A stretch of DNA of 64,000 nt from Caldifarciminota bacterium (GCA_026986775.1 JALSNX010000027.1:186001-250000), one strand, 5' to 3'; positions 17,984 to 27,695 are shown, numbered from the stretch's first letter. Notes: generated by a model from the sequence alone, not told the origin. Numbers and translations: made by a program.

Positions 17984-18056
17984 TGGAGCCAGGGGGACTC
18001 GAACCCCCAACCCCCAGACTGCCAGCCTGGTGCTCTCCCAGTTGAGCTATGGCCCC
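17984..18056 (-). tRNA. tRNA-Ala (anticodon GGC)
   Basis: 73-nt cloverleaf on the minus strand. Acceptor GGGGCCA pairs with TGGCTCC, with discriminator A at 17984. Anticodon stem CCAGG/TCTGG has the loop CTGGCAG (anticodon GGC); T arm GGGGG/CCCCC with TTCGAGT loop. CCA is not encoded. It is 16 bases upstream of tRNA-Leu and 13 bases after a lipoprotein gene on the same strand. Confidence 0.95.
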
Positions 18057-18069
18057 AGTTAATCCTCTC

Positions 18070-18366
18070 TTATCTTACCTTTTTCTTTATCTTCTTTTTA
18101 GGTGTCTCTTGGTTTGCTCCGTTACCCTGTTCTGTGGAGCTTTTTTCGCCAGTATTCTCTTCGGCCTTTTTAGAGTCATTTGTCATAGTTGTATCCTTAA
18201 CCTGCATTGTGTCTTTTGCCATTGTTGTATCCTGTTTCATTGTAGTATCCTGTTCAGTAACGGCTGGCTTCTTTGTTTCCTGGGTGGTTTTCTGTGTTTT
18301 CTTTTTACATCCAGATATAGCAAATGCGAACACCACAACCAGCGCCATTACATTTGTCTTTTTCAT
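18070..18366 (-). CDS. Small Lys/Thr-rich repeat lipoprotein
   Basis: A 98-residue protein starting with a lipoprotein signal peptide (ALVVVFAFAISGC, lipobox cysteine at 20). The mature part is low-complexity and highly charged, with four imperfect DTTM/DTMQ units (QDTTMK, QDTTMA, KDTMQV, KDTTMT) and a Lys-rich C-terminus KKKIKKKVR. It has no globular domain and no recognised family; a tethered, flexible envelope peptide is a reasonable inference. It has a good promoter, an AGGAGG Shine-Dalgarno and two tRNA genes directly downstream. Confidence 0.8.
   Translation of the reverse strand: MKKTNVMALVVVFAFAISGCKKKTQKTTQETKKPAVTEQDTTMKQDTTMAKDTMQVKDTTMTNDSKKAEENTGEKSSTEQGNGANQETPKKKIKKKVR
18183..18252 (-). 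repeat. Short imperfect tandem repeats in the lipoprotein gene
   Basis: The coding bases for the DTTM units repeat every 18-21 bases as variants of a GATACTACA/GATACAACA-ATG unit, about four copies. The copies differ mainly at third positions, so they are selected at protein level or moderately old. Confidence 0.6.
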
Positions 18367-18392
18367 ACTCTACCTCCTATTGAAGTTTTAAA

Positions 18393-18421
18393 ATTATAGT
18401 GACAAAAATGTGCACAGACAA
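18393..18421 (-). promoter_or_regulatory. Promoter of lipoprotein-tRNA-Ala-tRNA-Leu unit
   Basis: Minus strand: -35 TTGTCT (18416-18421), 17-bp spacer, -10 TATAAT (18393-18398). It is followed by a 26-base leader with an AGGAGG Shine-Dalgarno near 18373-18379. Confidence 0.65.
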
Positions 18422-18442
18422 GAAAAAGCTATTGGGTTAATA

Positions 18443-18471
18443 CGGGGATGAAGAGAAACTCCTCATCCCCG
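18443..18471 (-). terminator. Hairpin downstream of the clostripain-like gene
   Basis: Inverted repeat CGGGGATGA (18443-18451) and TCATCCCCG (18463-18471), extendable by a 3-bp inner stem, 8 bases after the clostripain-like stop. The following minus-strand bases are only moderately U-rich, so termination is likely but not certain. Confidence 0.5.
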
Positions 18472-18478
18472 CCACATA

Positions 18479-21400
18479 TTACTTTATTACAAGTATTTTA
18501 TGGGTGGCAGAACCCTCAGGTGTATTGATGATCACAAAATAAATGCCTTTTAGGTCTCTTGCATGTATAGTTAGAGCATGGGGTCCTGGATACATTATGC
18601 GGTTTACAGGATGCTTCACAAGCCTGCCCTGAATATCATAGAGTTTCACAGAAACTTTTCCAGGTCTCTTTAAAGAAAATTTTATATGTAAGTCATCGTT
18701 TTGCGAAATAACTGTTCTTGATAGCAATGTATGGTGGTATCCTGCCGGCCTATTATCCACCTGACTTGAAGTCATAACTGAGAAAGGTATGTAATAAGTG
18801 CTTGTGTCATGCGTGGTGTATATGGTTACTTCCAATGAATATCCGCCCTGGGGAGCCTGTTCGCTTACATTGAATGGGATTGATTGGTTGATCAGGGTGT
18901 CTCGTGGAACTTCTGCCACCTCAAAACTATCAGCAGTGAGAGATATAAATGGTGGAGCCTTCAATACAACAATTACGCCTGAATCCGGTGTATTAGAATA
19001 ATTGGATAAAGTGAGGCTAAGATTGGCATTGGTGGAAGGATGCAGTGTGTCAGTGATAGATCCATTTACTTCTATATAACCCCAGTGTAGTGTGGTTCTG
19101 GGTGTATCTGAGAGAGAAGTATCTCCGCGAAGAAAATTATACCAGAGTGTATGTTTTGCAAAGAGTAATTTATTGTAAGGAGCTTCCCAGCCATCAAGAG
19201 ATTCTCCAGAAGGAGGCAGCATTAGGGATATTCCATACATAGAAGATGCGACGTCGCTTGAGGCCCATGAGTTTATAATAAAACCACCTGAATCATAAAG
19301 TGCTATAATGGAGTCACATAGATTGTTTATGGAGGCATTGATATTTGCATTTTTGAGTTCCTGGGCAAGGTGTTTTATATCCACAAAATATTTGTAAGGT
19401 TCATAGGTTGCTTCAACTTCTCCATCCAGATTTGAAATAATATTCTGGATATCACTCCTTGTTATACCACCGGCTTTAATAAGTTCGGCGGAGAGTGAAT
19501 TGATGAGTGCACGCAAATGTCCCATTTCTGCATTTAATCTGAGAGCAGAGAGAGTGACGTCGTTCTGGGAACTATAGTAATTTGAGTAATACTGTACCAC
19601 AGTACTTGCAAGTTCCTCTGGTGTCATATTTGGGTTGGCAACAAGTTCGGAAAGAAAGTGGTAATCCCATCCATCACCTGGTTCTGACTTTTCAGATGCT
19701 ACCACATTATCTGCAAAGCCGTAAGCTTCTTCAATATTTTCTATCATCTGGACAAGACATACATCATAGCCTATTATATCTATGTTTCTGCCAAGGTAGT
19801 TTTTCATTTTTCTAAATAGGGCACGGGCCTCTCCATTCGCGAATGAAAGGTAGTCATTATTGGTATCATCATGTGAAACACCCTTTGATGCCGTTCCTTT
19901 TACCCATCCTGAACCATGATCCCATATTATGAACATATAATGCTTTGCCGGATAGTTATCCACTCCCCACTTGAAGAAATCAAAAATTACGTTTGTATCT
20001 CCCATATTAACCTCTCCAAGATTGACAAGAGGATAAGCATCAATCATGTCGTTTGAGCCTGGATGATGAGTTATATAGTACCTGTTAGCGTCCTGATGTG
20101 TTCCAGCTGAATCCTCATAGGAAGACTGCCCGTCAAATTGTACGAGAATATTTACAAGGTCATTTGAACCGGTTTGTTCCATTTCATCCACATCGGATAC
20201 ACCATATGAAGTGAGATTGTTATCTCCATTTATAAGCACCATTATAGTCCACAGTTTTCCACCAATTAATATGGAAAAGCTGGCTGCGTTTTCATACCCA
20301 TTTTCAGCAATCATTTTGAGTGTAAAATCTGCCTCTTCAGATATATTGGCGTCAGATGATACATCTATGAAAAAAGTATCTATGATTGTATCATTGTATG
20401 GGACCAGGCCTATAAAGTGCTGTGTATCCTGAATGGTAACATGGGATGATGTTGATGAAAGTACAAGGCTAAGACTGTCAGCCTGTGCTCCTCTGTTTGT
20501 AACTTTCAGGATTACGGGAACTCCTGACTCACCCGGATCTGCAATACCATCGCCACCAATTTTGTAGCTTATAAAGAGTATTTGTGGTCTGCCACATTCA
20601 AAATAAGAGAATGATGTATCGTTTTTGGTATTTTCATCAGTTGTAAGTTCTGTAAAGGCAATAACACTGTATAAACCGGTGTCAGAAGGTGCAAAGGTTA
20701 TGTTAATCGTGGTGTCTTCTGAATGAGGGAGTGTACCTATTGTAAAGCTATCTACGTAAAGTGTATCTGCTGATTTTAAAATAAGAGCTTTTATCTGGAA
20801 ATTGCTTTGATCAAGTTGCCCAAAGTTGTGCACGTATATGTTTATTTCCGCACTGTCATGTGGTCTTACAACCTGTGGATTTATTTCTATATTTCTTATT
20901 CCTACATCGTTATCAAGCGGTATTCCAATCTCAAAATCATCAAAGAAAAATCCAGCTTTTGTTACAGAGCCATCGCTATGAAATGCAAATGCCATCTGAA
21001 TCTTTTTTCCATTGTATGGCTTAAGGTCAATATACTCCATGTTCCACTCTGTTGCGTATCCAGTATAAGTTTTCACAGTATCCCACGTCTGACCGCGGTC
21101 ATCTGTTACAAGAAGGTATACGTAATCAAAGTTATTTTCAAGTGAATCAAAATACCAGAACGTTGCGTAAGTGGAGTCATATGATGAGAATGAAGAAAGG
21201 TCTATTGCAAGGGTATAAAGATATGCTTCAGCATTTGATGGATATTCGCCATTAAGAATTGTGGCCCATGCCTTTGTGCCTGAATGTACGTAAGAGGCAG
21301 AACCCCATTGCCATGGGTCATTTGTACCATTATGATAAAAATATCCGCTGTCTGATTCAAAGTCTGTGGAATAAGGAAGTGACAGGAAATCTATTACATG

Positions 21401-22405
21401 GAAACTGGATTTTGCAGTATCATTTATGTAATTCGTATCAGAAGATAACACAGTGAAAGATGTTATGTTATACTCTCCCGGCATATCTGTCACAAAGTCC
21501 AGTGTTACGTTTGCAACCTGTCCTGTGTCAAGAGTAACAGGTGAAATCGTGGTATCAAGTAAAGTTATAGAACTGGTATCTATGATGAACCTTACCCCGA
21601 AACTCTCACTGTTAAGTCCGAAGTTTTTAACTGTGGCTGTAATATGGACAGTATCATCAGTGTAGAAAGTATTTCCAGATGTTGAAACCTCAAGTGTGCC
21701 GACATCATGGTCCTGAGGTACAGGTGGTGCAAAGAGTATTGCGGTAGAATCTCCTGGTACGTGTTCTGGTGGGGTTGAGTCGTATACATATTGCAAATAC
21801 CATCCATTTCCTGTACTAAATGCATTACCTGACTGTATGCCTATGGTTTCGTCTGAATAATCTGTTATCTGTGCATATTGAAGTTTAATTCTGCCATCTT
21901 TGTAAATTATTGCTTCGTATGTATTGTAGGTGGATGCGTTGTATTCTGGCACATTATACCATTCTATCACTACCATTGTATCACCAAATGCCTGATAGTA
22001 GACGGCACCATTGCTGGATGGATTCTGGTCTGACCAGTAAACTGCTATCAATGTCCCGTTGGTATCAGGAAGTGCATGGTTTGAGAAAGACAGTTTAATG
22101 TTTCTGAATGTTATTCCACCATTGGATTGGACATGTATGGTACTTGTTGTATCGTTGTACATTTTGAAAACAAATGGCAGGATAACAGAGGCACTGTCAT
22201 CATCTCCAAGATTAAGGTTTGTGCCAGTAGTTGTTATGTCTATCCATTGATAGTTTACATTATCACCGTCCTGAGTGGACATATATGTGTATCCGTAGGC
22301 ATCGCTTCCTCCCTTTGGCTGTATGCCTTCATATACAGCCTGCCATGGTTTATAGTTTTTGCCTCCTTGTGGTAGTGCAAGGAGTATTGCTACTACAAGG
22401 TTCAT
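18479..22405 (-). CDS. Secreted clostripain-type (C11) protease with CARDB-like repeats and Por-type tail
   Basis: A 1308-residue exported multidomain protein. After a short hydrophobic N-terminus (NLVVAILLALPQG) come a jelly-roll/NHL-like region (about 20-230), a CARDB-like Ig repeat (about 235-335), a MAM/concanavalin-like region (about 345-500), another CARDB-like repeat (about 510-600), then a C11 peptidase domain (about 715-1080) with H830 (WDHGSGW) and C883 (GYDVCLV). It ends in a beta-sandwich and a Por-secretion/FlgD-like tail of about 75 residues (VKLYDIQGRLV). Function: extracellular or cell-surface proteolysis, delivered by a type IX-like route if one exists here. The start has AGGAGG and its own promoter. 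Confidence 0.85.
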   Translation of the reverse strand: MNLVVAILLALPQGGKNYKPWQAVYEGIQPKGGSDAYGYTYMSTQDGDNVNYQWIDITTTGTNLNLGDDDSASVILPFVFKMYNDTTSTIHVQSNGGITFRNIKLSFSNHALPDTNGTLIAVYWSDQNPSSNGAVYYQAFGDTMVVIEWYNVPEYNASTYNTYEAIIYKDGRIKLQYAQITDYSDETIGIQSGNAFSTGNGWYLQYVYDSTPPEHVPGDSTAILFAPPVPQDHDVGTLEVSTSGNTFYTDDTVHITATVKNFGLNSESFGVRFIIDTSSITLLDTTISPVTLDTGQVANVTLDFVTDMPGEYNITSFTVLSSDTNYINDTAKSSFHVIDFLSLPYSTDFESDSGYFYHNGTNDPWQWGSASYVHSGTKAWATILNGEYPSNAEAYLYTLAIDLSSFSSYDSTYATFWYFDSLENNFDYVYLLVTDDRGQTWDTVKTYTGYATEWNMEYIDLKPYNGKKIQMAFAFHSDGSVTKAGFFFDDFEIGIPLDNDVGIRNIEINPQVVRPHDSAEINIYVHNFGQLDQSNFQIKALILKSADTLYVDSFTIGTLPHSEDTTINITFAPSDTGLYSVIAFTELTTDENTKNDTSFSYFECGRPQILFISYKIGGDGIADPGESGVPVILKVTNRGAQADSLSLVLSSTSSHVTIQDTQHFIGLVPYNDTIIDTFFIDVSSDANISEEADFTLKMIAENGYENAASFSILIGGKLWTIMVLINGDNNLTSYGVSDVDEMEQTGSNDLVNILVQFDGQSSYEDSAGTHQDANRYYITHHPGSNDMIDAYPLVNLGEVNMGDTNVIFDFFKWGVDNYPAKHYMFIIWDHGSGWVKGTASKGVSHDDTNNDYLSFANGEARALFRKMKNYLGRNIDIIGYDVCLVQMIENIEEAYGFADNVVASEKSEPGDGWDYHFLSELVANPNMTPEELASTVVQYYSNYYSSQNDVTLSALRLNAEMGHLRALINSLSAELIKAGGITRSDIQNIISNLDGEVEATYEPYKYFVDIKHLAQELKNANINASINNLCDSIIALYDSGGFIINSWASSDVASSMYGISLMLPPSGESLDGWEAPYNKLLFAKHTLWYNFLRGDTSLSDTPRTTLHWGYIEVNGSITDTLHPSTNANLSLTLSNYSNTPDSGVIVVLKAPPFISLTADSFEVAEVPRDTLINQSIPFNVSEQAPQGGYSLEVTIYTTHDTSTYYIPFSVMTSSQVDNRPAGYHHTLLSRTVISQNDDLHIKFSLKRPGKVSVKLYDIQGRLVKHPVNRIMYPGPHALTIHARDLKGIYFVIINTPEGSATHKILVIK

Positions 22406-22434
22406 GTAAACCTCCTTTTAAGCAAAAGCGAACC

Positions 22435-22463
22435 ATTATAAAGACAAAAAAAGGGGCAATCAA
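22435..22463 (-). promoter_or_regulatory. Promoter of the clostripain-like gene, overlapping the icd terminator
   Basis: Minus strand: -35 TTGATT (22458-22463), 17-bp spacer, -10 TATAAT (22435-22440). The -35 lies in the terminator hairpin of icd and the T-tract lies in the spacer, so termination and initiation signals share bases. Confidence 0.65.
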
Positions 22464-22478
22464 GAAGATTGCCCCTTT
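22443..22478 (-). terminator. Rho-independent terminator after icd
   Basis: Minus-strand hairpin with an 11-bp stem AAGGGGCAATC/GATTGCCCCTT (22451-22461 with 22467-22477) and 5-base loop, followed by eight T. It is 28 bases after the icd stop. Confidence 0.9.
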
Positions 22479-22505
22479 GAGTTTTGCTCTGTTTTATGTT
22501 TAGAT

Positions 22506-23762
22506 TTACATTTTCTCTATGTTTTCCACGATTTTCATGCCGAACTCAGAACATTTAACCTCATGTGCATCCTCTCTAAGACGTGCAAGGTCATAGGTTA
22601 CATATCCATCCTTTATAGTGCGGGCCACAGCATCCTCTATAACCTTTTTAACTTCATCCCAGCCAAGGTACTGGAACATAAAGGCACCTGAGAGAATAAG
22701 AGAACCAGGATTTACCTTGTCAAGGCCGGCGTATTTTGGTGCGGTTCCATGAGTGGGTTCAAACAGAGCCACTCCATCTCCTATATTGGACCCAGGAGCG
22801 AGTCCAAGACCTCCAACCTGAGCCACTATGGCATCGGATAAATAGTCACCGTTTAGATTGGGTGTAATAATTACGTCATACTCTTTTGGCCGTAGTAGAA
22901 CCTGCTGAAACATGGCGTCCGTTATTCTGTCCTTAATCACAATCTTACCCTCTGAACTTTTGCCTTCTTTTAACTCCGCCTCAGTAATTATTTGGTCTCT
23001 GAATTCTTCAATTGCGACTTCATAAGCCCATTTCATGAACGAACCCTCGGTGTATTTCATTATGTTGCCTTTATGCACTATCGTGACCGATGGTTTTTTA
23101 TACTTTATAGCCCAGTTAATTGCCATTCTCATAAGACGCTTGGTGGCAAACTCACTTATAGGCTTTATTCCTATTCCAGAGTCTTCTCTTATTTTTGTCA
23201 CTCCCAGTTCGTTCTTTAGAAACTCTATTACCTTTTTAGCCTCAGGGGTTCCCTTTTCCCATTCTATACCTGCGTACACGTCTTCAGTGTTTTCTCTGAA
23301 CACTATCATATCAACCCATTCAGGGTGTTTTACCGGAGCAGGAACACCTTCAAAGTATCTTACCGGTCTTACACATGCATAGAGGTCAAGTTTCTGCCGC
23401 ATTGTAACGTTGAGGCTTCTGTAGCCACCACCCACGGGTGTAGTAAGGGGCCCTTTTATGGCAACCCTGTAGTATCTGATTATGTCAAACACTTCATCCG
23501 GTAAAACATTTCCATATTTTTCACCCGCTGTTTCACCGGCTTCTATTTTGAACCACACCACCTTCTTTTTTTCACCGTAAACCTTCTTAACTGCTGCATT
23601 GAAAACAGGCATTGCTGCCCGCCATATATCGGGTCCTATCCCATCTCCCTCTATGTATGGAATTATCGGGTTATCAGGAACGTTCAAACTGCCATCTTCG
23701 TTTAACGTTATTCGTTCTCCAGATTCTGGCGGTTTGAAGAGTTTGAATTCAGGCCTATCCAT
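22506..23762 (-). CDS. icd: Isocitrate dehydrogenase (NADP type)
   Basis: Oxidative decarboxylation of isocitrate to 2-oxoglutarate. The 418 residues match bacterial homodimeric [16 protein letters not shown] near 35, the phosphorylation/substrate loop [23 protein letters not shown] with the catalytic Arg residues, [37 protein letters not shown] (metal Asp) and the cofactor segment [13 protein letters not shown]. The HGTAPKYAG region resembles NADP-dependent enzymes. It begins 1 base after the aconitase stop, in a gltA-TPR-acn-icd operon. Confidence 0.96.
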   Translation of the reverse strand: MDRPEFKLFKPPESGERITLNEDGSLNVPDNPIIPYIEGDGIGPDIWRAAMPVFNAAVKKVYGEKKKVVWFKIEAGETAGEKYGNVLPDEVFDIIRYYRVAIKGPLTTPVGGGYRSLNVTMRQKLDLYACVRPVRYFEGVPAPVKHPEWVDMIVFRENTEDVYAGIEWEKGTPEAKKVIEFLKNELGVTKIREDSGIGIKPISEFATKRLMRMAINWAIKYKKPSVTIVHKGNIMKYTEGSFMKWAYEVAIEEFRDQIITEAELKEGKSSEGKIVIKDRITDAMFQQVLLRPKEYDVIITPNLNGDYLSDAIVAQVGGLGLAPGSNIGDGVALFEPTHGTAPKYAGLDKVNPGSLILSGAFMFQYLGWDEVKKVIEDAVARTIKDGYVTYDLARLREDAHEVKCSEFGMKIVENIEKM

Positions 23763-23763
23763 G

Positions 23764-25692
23764 TTACTTTTCCCTCCGTTTATTCTTTATGTAAGGCAGA
23801 ACGCCTCCTGCTTTTATCATTTTAATACCTCTTTCATCCAGCTGAGGTTTTACTTTTATTTCAAAGTTTTTCGTTATATTTTTCACCTTTACCTCAAATC
23901 TATCAATTCCGCTGGTGTCTATTTCAAGAACATCTCCCTGTTCTATTTTTTCATAGTCCTCTTTATTTTCAAAAACAAGAGGTAGGATACCAAAGTTTAT
24001 TAGATTGGCAAGATGTATCCTTGAGAAGGATTTTGCCAGAACAGCTTTTATCCCGAGATACATTGGTGCAATTGCGGCATGCTCTCTTGAAGAACCCTGT
24101 CCATAGTTTTCTCCTCCGACAATGAATCCACCACCTTTTTCCTTTGCTCTTCTGTAAAAGTCAGGGTCTATAACGCTGAAGACATACTTTGAAATTTCAG
24201 GGATATTAGACCTTAGAGGAAGCACCTCTGCTCCTCCACGGAGAATGTGGTCAGTGGTTATATCATCTCCAACTTTTATGAGTACCTCACCCTGAATCTT
24301 CTCTCTGAGCGGTTCGTTCTCGGGGAATGGTTTTATATTGGGACCCATCCGTATCTCAACTTTTTCAGGGTCTGGTGCTGGTGGTAATATCATCTGATCG
24401 TCTATAGCAAATTCCTCTGGTAGCTCAAATATATAAGGTTCAAGTCCCAGTTTTCTTGGGTCTGTTATTTCTCCTGTTATGATGGCTGCTGCTGCTGTTT
24501 CTGGACTTACAAGATAGACTTCTGCATCTTTCGTTCCAGATCTTCCGAGGAAATTTCTGTTAAATGTTCTGAGTGACACACCTTTTGATGGTGGTGCAAA
24601 TCCCATGCCAATACATGGTCCGCAAGCTGATTCAAGGATTCTAACACCTGCAGAGACCAGTATCTCCAGAGCTCCATTTCTTGCTATTTCTTTTAATATC
24701 TGTCTTGAACCAGGAACTAAGGCAGCTGATACGTCTGGATGTACTCTTTTACCCTTTAACATGTGTGCCACTGTCATGATATCCTTTAAAGAGGAATTTG
24801 TACATGAACCTATGGCAACCTGATGCACCTTTTTCCCTTCAAGTTCTTCAACTGGTACCACATTGTCCGGCATATGGGGTCTGGCAATAAGTGGAACAAG
24901 TTCATCAAGGTTTATTTCTATTGTATCATCGTATTCTGCATCAGGGTCTGCTTCAAGCGGAACAAAATCTCTTTCTCTTCTCTGTGCTCTCAGGAAAAGA
25001 TAGGTATTCCAGTCAGAGGGGAAAATGGAAGATGTGGCACCCAGTTCAGCACCCATGTTGGTAATAGTAGCCCTTTCAGGAACAGAGAGAGTTCTTACTC
25101 CCTCTCCAGCATACTCAAATATCTTCCCAACTCCGCCTTTAACAGTCAGTCTTCTCAAAAGTTCAAGAATTACGTCTTTGGCAGATACATATGGAGAGAG
25201 TTTACCCTTAAGTTCCACCTTAACAATTTCGGGCATCCTCAGATAAAATGGTTCTCCTGCCATAGCCAGTGCCACGTCCAGACCACCTGCGCCAATGGCA
25301 AGCATTCCTATACCGCCACCTGTGGGTGTGTGGCTATCGGAACCTAAAAGCGTTTTCCCGGGAGCGCCAAACCTTTCCAGATGAACCTGATGACAAATTC
25401 CATTACCAGGCTTTGAAAAATATACACCGAACCTGGCAGCAGCAGTTTGAAGGAATAGATGGTCATCTGCATTTCTGAATGTTGTCTGGAGGGTGTTGTG
25501 GTCCACATAACTGACCGAAAGCTGAGTTTTTACCCTATCGGTTCCAAGAGCCATAAATTCAAGATAAACCATTGTACCTGTGGCATCCTGTGTCAGTGTC
25601 TGGTCTATACGTATTGCAATCGTTTCTCCTTTTTTCATCTCGCCCTCTACGAGATGTGCCTTTATGATTTTCTTTGCTATTCCAAGCCCCAT
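23764..25692 (-). CDS. acn: Aconitate hydratase
   Basis: Isomerises citrate to isocitrate with a 4Fe-4S cluster. The 642-residue protein has the three cluster cysteines C297 (GSCTNSS), C357 and C360 (CGPCIGMG), the [12 protein letters not shown] substrate segment, [21 protein letters not shown], and a C-terminal swivel domain with [14 protein letters not shown]. Length is that of the compact aconitase group (about 640-660) rather than the 890-residue AcnA. Shine-Dalgarno GGAGG precedes the ATG. It is co-transcribed with gltA and icd. Confidence 0.96.
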   Translation of the reverse strand: MGLGIAKKIIKAHLVEGEMKKGETIAIRIDQTLTQDATGTMVYLEFMALGTDRVKTQLSVSYVDHNTLQTTFRNADDHLFLQTAAARFGVYFSKPGNGICHQVHLERFGAPGKTLLGSDSHTPTGGGIGMLAIGAGGLDVALAMAGEPFYLRMPEIVKVELKGKLSPYVSAKDVILELLRRLTVKGGVGKIFEYAGEGVRTLSVPERATITNMGAELGATSSIFPSDWNTYLFLRAQRRERDFVPLEADPDAEYDDTIEINLDELVPLIARPHMPDNVVPVEELEGKKVHQVAIGSCTNSSLKDIMTVAHMLKGKRVHPDVSAALVPGSRQILKEIARNGALEILVSAGVRILESACGPCIGMGFAPPSKGVSLRTFNRNFLGRSGTKDAEVYLVSPETAAAAIITGEITDPRKLGLEPYIFELPEEFAIDDQMILPPAPDPEKVEIRMGPNIKPFPENEPLREKIQGEVLIKVGDDITTDHILRGGAEVLPLRSNIPEISKYVFSVIDPDFYRRAKEKGGGFIVGGENYGQGSSREHAAIAPMYLGIKAVLAKSFSRIHLANLINFGILPLVFENKEDYEKIEQGDVLEIDTSGIDRFEVKVKNITKNFEIKVKPQLDERGIKMIKAGGVLPYIKNKRREK

Positions 25693-25704
25693 ACACGGCC
25701 TCCT

Positions 25705-26445
25705 TTACTTTACATCCATTATATCCATTATTCTCATAAGAAGTCTTTTAGACCTCTCATCCTCCGGGTTTATCTCAAGGGCTTTCTTGAGATATTTTAT
25801 TGCATTTGTTAAATCATAGATGTGAAAGTAAGCGCTACCAAGGTGATAATAAAGCGCTGTATCTTCATCATCTACCTCTAAAAGCTCGTTAAAATAGAAA
25901 ATTGCATCCTTGTATCTTCCCTGGGCCATGAGTGCAAGTCCAAGGTGATAGTTGGCGACCCTTGATGAGGGATTCTTTTTAATCAACTTCAGGTAATTGT
26001 CAATGGACTTCTGTAGATTTCCACGATGATAATATACTATTCCCAGCCAGTAATGAGCCATAACAAAATCCTCATTTAACTTTATGCAGTATTCCAACTT
26101 CTCCACAGCCTCTTTGAGACGTCCTGCACGATACAAAGCTATTCCAAGGTCGTAGTAAGTATCTGGTAGGTCTGGATTCAGATTCAACGACTTCTCAAAG
26201 TATTCTATTGCTTTATCCATTTCTCCCAGAAGATAATACATCTCCCCTAAATTCCTCAAATTATCAGCGTCTTTATCCTCTATCCTTTCACAATAGGAAA
26301 TAGCATCTCTCAGTTTGCTCTTTGCTCTATGTCGCCATGCTTTCCTGATAAGCGCCTCTTTAGTGTTTTCTTTAATCGGAGTCCCGCAGTGAGGACAGAA
26401 AATAAAGTCATCTTGAATTTCTCTTCCACAGTTAGGGCATTTCAT
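25705..26445 (-). CDS. Zinc-ribbon TPR protein within the TCA operon
   Basis: A 246-residue cytoplasmic protein. An N-terminal zinc ribbon has CPNC (C3, C6) and CPHC (C17, C20); from about 60 to 240 there are five to six tetratricopeptide repeats (for example MYYLLGEMDKAIEYFEKSLNLNPD). TPRs are protein-binding scaffolds; no catalytic residues are seen. It sits 10 bases after gltA and 12 bases before acn, so it is translated with the TCA enzymes. A scaffold or regulator of those enzymes is possible but untested. Confidence 0.8.
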   Translation of the reverse strand: MKCPNCGREIQDDFIFCPHCGTPIKENTKEALIRKAWRHRAKSKLRDAISYCERIEDKDADNLRNLGEMYYLLGEMDKAIEYFEKSLNLNPDLPDTYYDLGIALYRAGRLKEAVEKLEYCIKLNEDFVMAHYWLGIVYYHRGNLQKSIDNYLKLIKKNPSSRVANYHLGLALMAQGRYKDAIFYFNELLEVDDEDTALYYHLGSAYFHIYDLTNAIKYLKKALEINPEDERSKRLLMRIMDIMDVK

Positions 26446-26455
26446 AGGTTTACTC

Positions 26456-27610
26456 CTATGGTCTTTGCTCTATAGGGATATATTCTCTGTCTATTGGTCC
26501 ATTATACAGTATTCTTGGGCGGAATATTCTGTTGGCTTCAGTGTATTCCAGAACGTGTGCGGTCCAGCCTACGACTCTTGCTATGGCAAACACAGGGGTG
26601 TAAAGGTCCTTAGGAATACCAAGAAACTTATAAACTATGCCAGAGTAGAAGTCCACATTAGGATAAATACCTTTTTTGCTGACTTCTCTGAGCATCACCT
26701 CTTCTACTTTGAGGGCTATATCTATAAGTCTTCTGTCCTTGTACTTGTCAGAAAGTCTGATTGCAAACTCTTTAAGTATTTTTGCCCTCGGGTCCATAGT
26801 TTTATAAACCCTGTGCCCGAACCCCATGATTTTTCTCTTTTCTTTTAGAGCCTTCATGATGTATTTCTCTGCATTCTCAGGTTTTCCTATTTCTTCCAGC
26901 ATATCAAGTACTCTTTCATTGGCACCGCCATGAAGAGGACCTTTTAATGCACCAATAGCCGATACGATAGCAGAGTGCATATCAGAAAGTGTTGATGCAG
27001 TGACAAGTGCTGCGAACGTTGAAGCGTTGAGTCCATGGTCAAGGTGCAAAACCAATGCAGTGTCAAAGATTTTAGCATCTTCCTTATCCGGTTCTTTGCC
27101 GGTAAGCATGTATAAAAAGTTAGCTGCGTGGTCAAGTTCCGGGTTCGGAGGAATGAAGTCTTTGCCCTGTCTTGCCCTGTGGTAATGTGCAACGATTGTG
27201 GGAAGTTGTGCAATTATCCTGATTGCCTTCCTGATTTTCGCCTTTCTATCCATTCTGTTCTTATCAGGGTCGTAAAGTCCTGTATGGGCCACTGCTAACT
27301 TAAGAATGTCCATGGGATGAGGGTCTGGAGGTAGTGTCTTAAGGCATTCTGTGACTCTCTCTGGCAACTCTCTTGAGCCAAAGAGGTCGGCACAGAAGTG
27401 TTCAAGTTCTCTCTTGTTGGGAAGGTCTCCAAATAAAAGAAGATAGCTGGCTTCTCCGAAACTTGAGTGTTGTGCGAGAACTTCTATATCTATTCCTCTG
27501 TAAATGAGAATACCCTCTTCTCCATCAATGGCTGATATTGCAGATATGGCCGCTACCACATTTTCCAGTCCTTTTGAATAGGTTTGTCCTTCAGCAGTTA
27601 AAAATCCCAT
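26456..27610 (-). CDS. gltA: Citrate synthase
   Basis: Condenses oxaloacetate and acetyl-CoA to citrate. The 384 residues match the short (about 370-385) citrate synthase type of thermophiles, Gram-positives and archaea. Conserved catalytic pieces: DHGLNASTFAALVTAST (His), GPLHGGANERVLDML, MGFGHRVYKTMDPRA with the catalytic His, and NVDFYSGIVYKFLGIP with the catalytic Asp. It heads the gltA-TPR-acn-icd operon with a clear promoter and an AGGAGG site 6 bases before ATG. A 2-methylcitrate synthase role cannot be excluded, but the operon argues for citrate. Confidence 0.95.
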   Translation of the reverse strand: MGFLTAEGQTYSKGLENVVAAISAISAIDGEEGILIYRGIDIEVLAQHSSFGEASYLLLFGDLPNKRELEHFCADLFGSRELPERVTECLKTLPPDPHPMDILKLAVAHTGLYDPDKNRMDRKAKIRKAIRIIAQLPTIVAHYHRARQGKDFIPPNPELDHAANFLYMLTGKEPDKEDAKIFDTALVLHLDHGLNASTFAALVTASTLSDMHSAIVSAIGALKGPLHGGANERVLDMLEEIGKPENAEKYIMKALKEKRKIMGFGHRVYKTMDPRAKILKEFAIRLSDKYKDRRLIDIALKVEEVMLREVSKKGIYPNVDFYSGIVYKFLGIPKDLYTPVFAIARVVGWTAHVLEYTEANRIFRPRILYNGPIDREYIPIEQRP

Positions 27611-27666
27611 AATATACCTCCTATTATTTTCGGGAATGTTAAAAGTTTAAAGCAGGCATCAGGTTA

Positions 27667-27695
27667 ATTATATAGAATAACTTATGATTATTCAA
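27667..27695 (-). promoter_or_regulatory. Promoter of gltA-TPR-acn-icd
   Basis: Minus strand: -35 TTGAAT (27690-27695), 17-bp spacer, -10 TATAAT (27667-27672). A leader of about 50 bases with AGGAGG at 27617-27622 leads to the gltA ATG at 27610. Confidence 0.7.

Noticed and set aside
18183-18252. Possible CRISPR-like repeat
   Set aside because: Repeats are short, imperfect and coding (DTTM units of a lipoprotein), with no spacers.
17900-18391. 163-codon plus-strand frame across two tRNAs and the lipoprotein gene
   Set aside because: It reads through the complements of two tRNA genes and has no start signal.
24823-25347. 174-codon plus-strand frame opposite aconitase
   Set aside because: Antisense to conserved aconitase codons with no recognisable motif.
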